Assembly (NCBI GenBank): GCA_018900995.1
Contig: JAHIFH010000008.1
Span: forward strand, 1-6,055
Source of the DNA: Patescibacteria group bacterium
Lineage (GTDB): Bacteria > Patescibacteriota > Microgenomatia > PFEM01 > JAHIFH01
Reading direction: 5' to 3'
DNA length: 6,055 nt
Shown here: positions 1 to 5,536 of the stretch, piece after piece
Layout of the letters: each line of letters opens with the position of its first letter
How positions within the stretch are numbered: the stretch's first letter is position 1
Translations under genes and position numbers: made by a program
The notes under the pieces: generated by a model
The model's database searches: none
What the model was told of the DNA's origin: nothing
The model's input: only the letters and a program-made list of their open reading frames with translations

Positions 1-1
1 T

Positions 2-1354
2 AACAAAACCTTTTTCCCTCCGATTATTCTTTTTGCTCTTTATCTTTTCTGGGTTTTAGAAGATTGGCAAAAGGCAGTTTGGCTAACTTTGATGGCGGTT
101 TTGCCTTTTGGTTGGGCACTGCGCAGTTTAAGCACCCCAGTGGCTCTACCGTTTAATTTCTACACCTATACAGAGAAAGGAATAGTCATGGGAGGAGAGA
201 TGTTTTTTGGATTATCTTTGACGGCGAAATTTTTGATTCTTCTTTTCCTTTTTCTAGCGGTGGCTTTTAGAAGAAAGGCAAAGTTCAGATTGAAGAAAAG
301 AGACTTTTTCCTCCTTGTTTTTTTATTATTAGGCTTAATTTCTATTTTTACTTCTCAAAACCCAAGCCTAGCAGCAACTGGTTTTTTGGGGATTTTTTTG
401 GCAATAGGGATTTACTATTTAGCGAGATATTTTTTAAGGGATCGACTTTTGTTTTTATTAACCATTAATAGCCTTTTTACTCTCGTTTTTTTTGAAGGTC
501 TTTGGGCTAGCCTTCAATTTCTTTTAAAAAGACCACTGGGGCGGATATTAGAGCTGGAATTATCCGAGTTTCCCTATGGAATCTTAGCCACGGAAGATAT
601 TTTCCAGTTTCGTTCCTCGGGAACGTTATCTCACCCTAATACTTTGGCCATATTTTTGGGAATGCTACTGCCTTTAATAATGACCCAGTTAATGGTCAAA
701 AAACCATTGATTAAAAATAAGATTTTGGTCTTGGCATCTTTCCTCTTTGGCCTTTTTGGGCTCGTTTTCACCATGAGCCGTTGGGCTTGGGCTATTTCTG
801 GCCTTATTCTTGTCAGCCTTTTTTATTGTTTGGCTAAAAAAGAGAGATTGAAGTTTAGTAAAAAACTTGTCTCCATTTTCCTTGTTTTTCTTACTATTCT
901 TATTCCTCTCACCGGAAAAAGGATAATCACCTCTGGAGAGGTTTTTGAAGGAGGATACAGCACTTGGCAATCAAGAATCAGACTGGTTCAGGAGGCATTG
1001 GTAATGATTAGAGAAAGACCCTTTTTGGGGGTGGGACCTGGAAATTTCTTACCAATTTTGGCTCAGAGTAATGTTACTGGTGTTGCTCATTACTTTTTTG
1101 CGCCGGTCCACAATCTTTATTTACTCTTTGCAGCAGAAATTGGTATATTGGCTACCTTTTGCTTTTTCGCCCCCGTTTTCTTAAGCCTGAAAAAATTTTG
1201 GCAAGAGGAAAAACAACTAAATAGAGAGTTTCTTGGAGTCAAACTTGGCGTCTTTGCGGGGTTGATTCTCTATCTTTTGGCGGCTTTAATTTATACCGGC
1301 ACTGGTGTTAATCTTGAACTTTTTTTCCTCCTTTTAGGAATCCTGGACGCTTAA
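2..1354 (+). CDS. O-antigen ligase/polymerase family membrane protein (WaaL/Wzy-like), 5' partial
   Basis: This is an integral membrane protein with about 11 or 12 hydrophobic segments across 450 visible residues (counted from the first full codon at base 2). Signatures of the Wzy_C/O-antigen ligase family appear in order: FRSSGTLSHPN (203-213), an SR motif after a membrane helix (Arg260), RPFLGVGPGNF (339-349) before the large periplasmic/outer loop, and HNLYL plus a downstream Glu (370-379). Known family members use a lipid-linked glycan to polymerise repeat units or ligate them to a lipid or protein; conserved Arg and His in the outer loops matter for WaaL. Ligase and polymerase cannot be told apart from sequence alone. 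The frame is open to the left edge with hydrophobic, family-like sequence and no ATG, so the true start lies upstream. TTG at 89 or ATG at 92 would cut a membrane segment and has no ribosome binding site. The downstream gene follows after 16 bases. The family call is strong; the exact role is inferred. Confidence 0.85.
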   Translation, partial: NKTFFPPIILFALYLFWVLEDWQKAVWLTLMAVLPFGWALRSLSTPVALPFNFYTYTEKGIVMGGEMFFGLSLTAKFLILLFLFLAVAFRRKAKFRLKKRDFFLLVFLLLGLISIFTSQNPSLAATGFLGIFLAIGIYYLARYFLRDRLLFLLTINSLFTLVFFEGLWASLQFLLKRPLGRILELELSEFPYGILATEDIFQFRSSGTLSHPNTLAIFLGMLLPLIMTQLMVKKPLIKNKILVLASFLFGLFGLVFTMSRWAWAISGLILVSLFYCLAKKERLKFSKKLVSIFLVFLTILIPLTGKRIITSGEVFEGGYSTWQSRIRLVQEALVMIRERPFLGVGPGNFLPILAQSNVTGVAHYFFAPVHNLYLLFAAEIGILATFCFFAPVFLSLKKFWQEEKQLNREFLGVKLGVFAGLILYLLAALIYTGTGVNLELFFLLLGILDA

Positions 1355-1370
1355 GAGAAATATAAAATCG

Positions 1371-2483
1371 ATGGACAAAATTAATACTAAATTTGTGCTT
1401 TATCAGCTTTCCAAAATAGGTTATTCATTTTTAGCGCCAAATTTTTTAGGGAGAAAGAAAATTCCTTTTGGACCAAGCTTTGTTTCTTTGGAAGCAGAGG
1501 ATGGTTGCAATCTTCGTTGCCTCCATTGTGATATTTGGGAAAAAGAGAGAAGCCCTAAGCGTATGAATTTGAAACAAATGAAAGAGGCGGTATTAAGGCT
1601 AAAAAATTGGCTTGGGATTTTTCAGCTCAACTTAACTGGAGGAGAGCCGTTTTTAAATAAGGATATAATCCCCTTGATAGAATTTGCCTCCACCTGGGGA
1701 ATTTTGGTCCATACTAACTCTAATGGATTTCTGATTGACCAAAAATTAGCCCGAGAGATAGTTAAAAGTGAATTAAATAGCTTGAGTATTTCTCTAGACA
1801 GCTTGAAGCCAGAAAAGTACAACAAGCTCAGGGGTAATAAAGAAGCCTTTCAGCGGGCAATAAGAGCCTTAGAAATGATAAGTGAAATACGACGGCCAAC
1901 AGAGCCTTTTTTATCGATAACTACCGTTGTGATGCGACAAAACCTAGGTGAGTTAGAGAAATTGGTTCATTGGACCAAAGAACAGGGCTTAGATGCGATT
2001 TTTTTCCAAGCTATTTGGCAAAATTTTGATGCCGGATATGATCCAACCTGGTTTAAGTCAAGTGATTTCTGGCCTCATGACCTCAAAAAAGTTAAAAAAG
2101 TTATGAATCGTCTGATTCAACTAAAAAAGGAAGGCTATCCCATAGGTAATAAGATGGAAGATTTCAAGCGCTATAATGAATATTTTGCCAACCCAGTTTC
2201 TTTTGGGAAAAGTAATCCTTGTTTTGTCGGGGTTAATAACTTTGATGTTGATATTACAGGAAAAGTGAGATTGTGTTTTAATTTCCCCCGGGTAGGTAAT
2301 ATTCTAAAAGAAAAGCCAGAGAATATTTGGAATGGAAAAAGAGCCCAAGCTCAAAGGCTGGAAATCGCCAGGTGCGAGCGTGGTTGTAAAATTTTACTTT
2401 GTAATACTCCGATGAGCAGAAAGGAAGCGCTATTAATGCTAGCTAACAAGATTAAAAGATTGCCAAAAAGATTGATTGAATGA
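1371..2483 (+). CDS. Radical SAM protein with C-terminal SPASM-type domain (paralogue 1)
   Basis: This 370-residue protein carries the radical SAM motif CNLRCLHC (Cys46, Cys50, Cys53), which binds the [4Fe-4S] cluster that cleaves S-adenosylmethionine. The intact GGEP motif is at 90-93, with core strands following to about residue 215. The C-terminal part has five cysteines: Cys284 and Cys302 in a CX12GX4C arrangement, then Cys335, Cys339 and Cys344. This matches a shortened SPASM (twitch-like) domain expected to hold one auxiliary Fe-S cluster. A linker signature YDPxWFKx4WPHD (223-237) is shared with the paralogue at 4421. The ATG start places the core motif at the usual distance, but no clear Shine-Dalgarno sequence precedes it. 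The gene lies between a glycan ligase/polymerase and a glycosyltransferase, and overlaps the latter by ATGA. No precursor peptide is visible, so a glycan or lipid substrate is more likely than a peptide. The substrate is unknown. Confidence 0.9.
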   Translation: MDKINTKFVLYQLSKIGYSFLAPNFLGRKKIPFGPSFVSLEAEDGCNLRCLHCDIWEKERSPKRMNLKQMKEAVLRLKNWLGIFQLNLTGGEPFLNKDIIPLIEFASTWGILVHTNSNGFLIDQKLAREIVKSELNSLSISLDSLKPEKYNKLRGNKEAFQRAIRALEMISEIRRPTEPFLSITTVVMRQNLGELEKLVHWTKEQGLDAIFFQAIWQNFDAGYDPTWFKSSDFWPHDLKKVKKVMNRLIQLKKEGYPIGNKMEDFKRYNEYFANPVSFGKSNPCFVGVNNFDVDITGKVRLCFNFPRVGNILKEKPENIWNGKRAQAQRLEIARCERGCKILLCNTPMSRKEALLMLANKIKRLPKRLIE

Positions 2484-3667
2484 AGATCCTTTATATTACC
2501 CAAATCCTACCTTATCCTCCAGATAGTGGGGGGAAAATAAAAACTTACCAAACGCTTAAACTCTTAGGTCAAAAACACCAAATTTACTTAGCATGTTTTG
2601 CTTCTGATTTACCAACAGCGGCTTTAAAAAAGAAGTTAAAGAAGATTTGTCAGCGAATAGAGGTAATTGTCTCTCCTTACCCCACTGCTCGATTTAAAAA
2701 GATTAAGCCTTTTATTTTCAAAAGCCTTTTTTCTTCCCTGCCGTTTATCGTTTATCGCTATCGGGACAAAAGATTTAAAAAGACGGTAGAGAAGATTTTA
2801 GAAAAAGAAAAATTCGATGCTATTCACATTGATCACCTCAATATGGCTTCTTATCTTCCCAGAGAAAAAGATTGCCTTTGGGTTTTGGAGGAGCATAACC
2901 TTGAGTCAGAAATTAACTGGGGGATAGTGAGAAGAGAAGAATGGAATAAATTCAAAATTTTTTCCCTTTTGGAGGCAATAAAATTAGCGATTTTTGAAAG
3001 GAGAACGGTGTCTAAGTTTGATTATATTTTTGCTATTAGTAAAAGCGACAGAAAAAAATTAATTAAATTAGGGGCGAAGGAAAATAAAGTATTTTTCTTG
3101 CCAACATCTTTTAAAACAAAACCTTTACTTGGTTCGAAGAGCCATAAGCTAACTATTCTTTTTGTTGGTTTACTCGCCTGGTGGCCCAACAAAGATGGAC
3201 TTCTCTGGTTTTATGAAAAAATATTTCCCCTGGTTAAACAGAAAATTCCTAATGTTGAGCTGATTGTTATTGGTAAAGAAGCAACGAAAGAAATGATTGA
3301 TTTAGATAAAAAAGACCGCCAGTTTAGGCTTATTGGGTATGTTGAAGATTTAGAGAAATATCTTGCTAAAGCAAGTGTCTTTATTGTTCCACTTCGGGTG
3401 GGGAGTGGTATCAGAATTAAGATTTTGACCGCTCTCGCCGCCGGACTCCCTGTAGTTTCGACCAAGAAAGGGGCCGAAGGCATAGCCAGCCGAAGTGGCA
3501 AGGGAATAATTTTGGCTGATGGCCCGAAACATTTTGCTAGAGCGGTAGTTAAAATTCTGAAAAATAGAAAATTGGCAAATAAACTTTCAAGAACAGGACT
3601 TGATTTCGTCAAAAGAGATTATAACCAACAAAAAGCAGCAGAGGCTCTTGAGAGGGCTTACCCATGA
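2480..3667 (+). CDS. Glycosyltransferase, GT4-like (GT-B fold), related to sugar transferases of exopolysaccharide loci
   Basis: This 395-residue protein has two Rossmann-like halves. The N-terminal acceptor half begins MKILYITQILPYPPDSGGK, with the glycine-rich loop typical of GT4 enzymes, and contains IHIDH (115-119) and EEHN (137-140). The nucleotide-sugar half begins near residue 225 with FVGLLAWWPNKDGLLWF, followed by a PNVELIVIG strand, a GYVEDLEKYL segment and PLRVGSGIRIKIL...GLPVVST (304-328), then AEGI. This order resembles the family called sugar transferase, PEP-CTERM/EpsH1 associated, although no exosortase is seen here. It would add a sugar to a growing lipid-linked glycan on the cytoplasmic side of the membrane; donor and acceptor are unknown. 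Both positions of the classic EX7E motif are replaced (Ser309 and Thr317). The start overlaps the stop of the preceding radical SAM gene as ATGA, and its own stop overlaps the next start the same way, which implies translational coupling. Confidence 0.88.
   Translation: MKILYITQILPYPPDSGGKIKTYQTLKLLGQKHQIYLACFASDLPTAALKKKLKKICQRIEVIVSPYPTARFKKIKPFIFKSLFSSLPFIVYRYRDKRFKKTVEKILEKEKFDAIHIDHLNMASYLPREKDCLWVLEEHNLESEINWGIVRREEWNKFKIFSLLEAIKLAIFERRTVSKFDYIFAISKSDRKKLIKLGAKENKVFFLPTSFKTKPLLGSKSHKLTILFVGLLAWWPNKDGLLWFYEKIFPLVKQKIPNVELIVIGKEATKEMIDLDKKDRQFRLIGYVEDLEKYLAKASVFIVPLRVGSGIRIKILTALAAGLPVVSTKKGAEGIASRSGKGIILADGPKHFARAVVKILKNRKLANKLSRTGLDFVKRDYNQQKAAEALERAYP
3650..3656 (+). promoter_or_regulatory. 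Ribosome binding site for the GT26 gene
   Basis: GAGAGGG lies inside the end of the preceding coding sequence, 7 bases before the ATG at 3664. It is a reasonable partial match to the Shine-Dalgarno consensus. It supports the overlapping start, and is the only clear Shine-Dalgarno-like site before any of the five starts in the window. Confidence 0.5.
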
Positions 3668-4410
3668 ATCGTGTTTATCTCGCCGATTTACCAGTTGATT
3701 ATTTATCTTTGAAAACTGTTAGTCCAAGGTTAATAAGGTTGGCTGAAAGCAAAAGAAAAAAACCTTATTTAGTTACCTATCTTAATGCCCATAATTTTAA
3801 CTTGGCTTCTAAAAACAATACTTATAAGGAGATTTTGAAGAAAGCCGACTTAGTTTATGCTGATGGTTGGGGAGTAGTTTGGGCAGCGCGTTTGTCAGGA
3901 AGCCAATTGCCGGGAAGGCTAACCACCAAAGATTTTTTTGAGGGATTTTGCCGGATGGCGGAAAAAGAAAAATTGTCTTTATTCTTTTTGGGCGGAAAAG
4001 AAAAGGTAGTCAATAAGATGGTAAAAATCTTGAAGGATAAATTTCCTCAAATAAAAATAAAAGGCTGGCAAAATGGATATTTTAATGGCAAAGAAGAAAA
4101 ACGGATTTCAGCCCGAATTAACCAGTTAAGTCCGGATTTTTTAATCGTTGGCATGGGTTCGCCAACGCAAGAATTATGGTTAGCAAAGAACCTTTCTCAA
4201 CTTAAAATTAAAGTTGGCTGGTGTGTTGGCGGTTTGTTTGATTTTATTTCTGAGGAAAAACCGCGCTGCCCAAAATGGCTGGGGGACTTGGGTTTTGAGT
4301 GGCTATTTCGCTTATTAACCGAACCCAAAAGACTCTGGAGACGGTATTTAATCGGTGGACCTGAGTTTCTTTCTCGAGTAATTAGGTTAAAATCGCGTCA
4401 GGCGCGATAA
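3664..4410 (+). CDS. WecG/TagA/CpsF family glycosyltransferase (GT26)
   Basis: This 248-residue protein matches the whole length of the family. In order it shows TYLNAHNFNLA (38-48), ADLVYADGWGVV (61-72) with the Asp67 that aligns with the catalytic Asp of TagA, RLTTKDFFEGF, LFFLGGKEKVV, the GWQNGYF segment, DFLIVGMGSPTQELW, GWCVGGLFDF, and PRCPKW followed by LGFEWLFRLLTEPKRLWRRYL. Known members transfer N-acetylmannosamine (TagA, to lipid-linked GlcNAc in wall teichoic acid) or N-acetylmannosaminuronic acid (WecG, enterobacterial common antigen). The sugar here cannot be read from sequence. The family's C-terminal basic appendage, which contacts the membrane and completes the active site in TagA, is present as the Arg-rich tail. 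The usual RAP before the Trp is RCP here, a mild variation. The start overlaps the previous stop (ATGA) and has a Shine-Dalgarno-like GAGAGGG 7 bases upstream. It probably acts early in building the lipid-linked glycan. Confidence 0.93.
   Translation: MNRVYLADLPVDYLSLKTVSPRLIRLAESKRKKPYLVTYLNAHNFNLASKNNTYKEILKKADLVYADGWGVVWAARLSGSQLPGRLTTKDFFEGFCRMAEKEKLSLFFLGGKEKVVNKMVKILKDKFPQIKIKGWQNGYFNGKEEKRISARINQLSPDFLIVGMGSPTQELWLAKNLSQLKIKVGWCVGGLFDFISEEKPRCPKWLGDLGFEWLFRLLTEPKRLWRRYLIGGPEFLSRVIRLKSRQAR
4392..4408 (+). other. GC-rich hairpin across the stop codon of the GT26 gene
   Basis: A perfect 6-bp inverted repeat, ATCGCG/CGCGAT, flanks a 5-base TCAGG loop and overlaps the first base of the TAA stop. 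It stands out in otherwise AT-rich sequence and sits at one of only two true gaps in the operon. No T-run follows on the + strand, so it does not look like an intrinsic terminator. A role in mRNA processing or stability is possible, but a stem of this size can occur by chance. Confidence 0.3.
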
Positions 4411-4420
4411 AATTAAATTT

Positions 4421-5536
4421 ATGAAAGACCTCCGCTATCTTATTCGCTTTGGTTGTATCTACGCTAAAAATTATCTTCTAGAAGGGTTGGCAATTTATTT
4501 CCCCCGAATAGTTCCAAAGCCCACATTTATTGGTTTAAGCGTAGGCGCCCTTTGCAATCTTAGGTGCAAGCATTGTGATTTTTGGAAAATGAAAACTAAT
4601 CCGAATAAATATTTAAAAACTAGAGAGACTAAGCAAATTTTAATCAAACTTAAGAATTGGCTAGGACCATTTCGGCTAGTTTTTACTGGCGCAGAACCTT
4701 TTATTAGGAAAGATATTTTAGAACTTATTTCCTTTGCTTCAAAAAATGGGATTTACACCTCTTTAACCTCCAATGGGCAGTTGATTGATAAAAAGATAGC
4801 AAAGGCGATTGTTAAAAGCGGTTTAGATTTTATTAATATTTCTCTAGATGGAGCCAGTCCCGAAACTCATGATTTTCTGCGGGGAGTAAAAGGAAGTTAT
4901 CAAAAAGCCACTGATGCTCTCAAATTTCTGGTTAAGGAAAGAAAAAAAGGAGGAAAGATTGCTATCTACATTCTTACTGTGGTAATGAAAAGAAATCTCT
5001 CTGAACTTGAAGATTTAGTAAAGCTCAGTCAAGAAATTGGTTGCGAAATTCATTTTCAGGCTCTAGAATCAAAACATCTTTATGGAAAGGAAAAATACGA
5101 TCCGCTTTGGTTTAAAAAAAACCCTTTATGGCCTCATGACTCTTCTCAGTTGGAGAGGGCTAGCGAGAGTCTGATTAGACTTAAAAAGAAAGGCGCTCCG
5201 ATTAAGAATTCATATAAAGAGTTGACGGAGCTGGCTATATATTATCAGAATCCCCTAATGATTCTTAAGAAGAATAAATTTTGCTTTACTGGCGTTCGGA
5301 ATTTCGCCATCGATGAATATGGTGATGTTAAGTTTTGTTTTGCGATGGAACCAGTGGGGAGTGTGCTTAAACAAAAACTAGAAGAAATTTGGTATGGAAA
5401 AAAAGCAGAAGGACAAAGAAAAAAAATCAGAAATTGCCGTCGTTACTGTCGAATTCTGCTTTGTAACAGAAGACAGAGCCTAAGTGAGGGATTATTGTCC
5501 TTTTGGAGAATCTTTTTGTTAAAGTTATCTAGATGA
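4421..5536 (+). CDS. Radical SAM protein with C-terminal SPASM-type domain (paralogue 2)
   Basis: This 371-residue protein is a clear paralogue of the gene at 1371, similar along the whole length. The SAM cluster motif is CNLRCKHC (Cys45, Cys49, Cys52). The GGEP motif reads GAEP (90-93), a Gly-to-Ala change. The strand with NISLDG is at 139-144. The C-terminal cysteines Cys288, Cys306, Cys339, Cys343 and Cys348 keep exactly the paralogue's spacing (CX12GX4C, then CX3CX4C), implying one auxiliary Fe-S cluster. The linker YDPxWFKx4WPHD (226-240) and the helix LIRLKKKGAPIKN are also shared. The C-terminus, about SLSEGLLSFWRIFLLKLSR, looks like a basic amphipathic helix and may touch the membrane. 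The start is the ATG 10 bases after the GT26 stop, without a clear Shine-Dalgarno sequence. The stop overlaps the next gene by ATGA. Context suggests it modifies a sugar, lipid carrier or acceptor of the glycan pathway; the reaction is unknown. Confidence 0.9.
   Translation: MKDLRYLIRFGCIYAKNYLLEGLAIYFPRIVPKPTFIGLSVGALCNLRCKHCDFWKMKTNPNKYLKTRETKQILIKLKNWLGPFRLVFTGAEPFIRKDILELISFASKNGIYTSLTSNGQLIDKKIAKAIVKSGLDFINISLDGASPETHDFLRGVKGSYQKATDALKFLVKERKKGGKIAIYILTVVMKRNLSELEDLVKLSQEIGCEIHFQALESKHLYGKEKYDPLWFKKNPLWPHDSSQLERASESLIRLKKKGAPIKNSYKELTELAIYYQNPLMILKKNKFCFTGVRNFAIDEYGDVKFCFAMEPVGSVLKQKLEEIWYGKKAEGQRKKIRNCRRYCRILLCNRRQSLSEGLLSFWRIFLLKLSR

Noticed and set aside
89..94. TTG at 89 or ATG at 92 as the start of the first gene
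   Set aside because: The frame stays open to the left edge with membrane-helix-like sequence, and there is no Shine-Dalgarno sequence nearby, so the gene most likely begins outside the window.
611..625. Perfect inverted repeat CGTTCC-TCG-GGAACG
   Set aside because: It encodes part of the conserved FRSSGT motif in the middle of the first gene, and several 6-bp stems with short loops are expected by chance in 6 kb.
689..970. Reverse-strand open frame of 93 codons
   Set aside because: It lies antisense inside the membrane protein gene, is low in complexity (Lys, Asn and Ser rich) and has no recognisable motif. It is a shadow of the coding strand.
1361..1368. TATAAAAT as a -10 promoter element before the first radical SAM gene
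   Set aside because: It ends two bases before the ATG, which would put the transcript start at or inside the start codon. No -35 element stands out, and the operon layout gives no need for a promoter here.
1371..2483. Peptide-maturase (RiPP) cluster interpretation for the radical SAM/SPASM genes
   Set aside because: No gap exceeds 16 bases, so no precursor peptide gene fits between genes. No peptidase, transporter or RRE-like domain is seen, and the neighbours are glycan assembly enzymes.
3211..3612. Reverse-strand open frames (133 and 60 codons) within the GT4 gene
   Set aside because: Both are antisense to a well-supported glycosyltransferase domain with clear family motifs, and neither has a family-like sequence or a start context.
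5114..5122. A-run ending in AAAAAAC, a possible -1 frameshift heptamer in the second radical SAM gene
   Set aside because: The -1 frame meets a TGA within a few codons, the zero frame encodes the conserved linker and SPASM domain, and the paralogue lacks the run at the same place. It looks like chance in AT-rich sequence.
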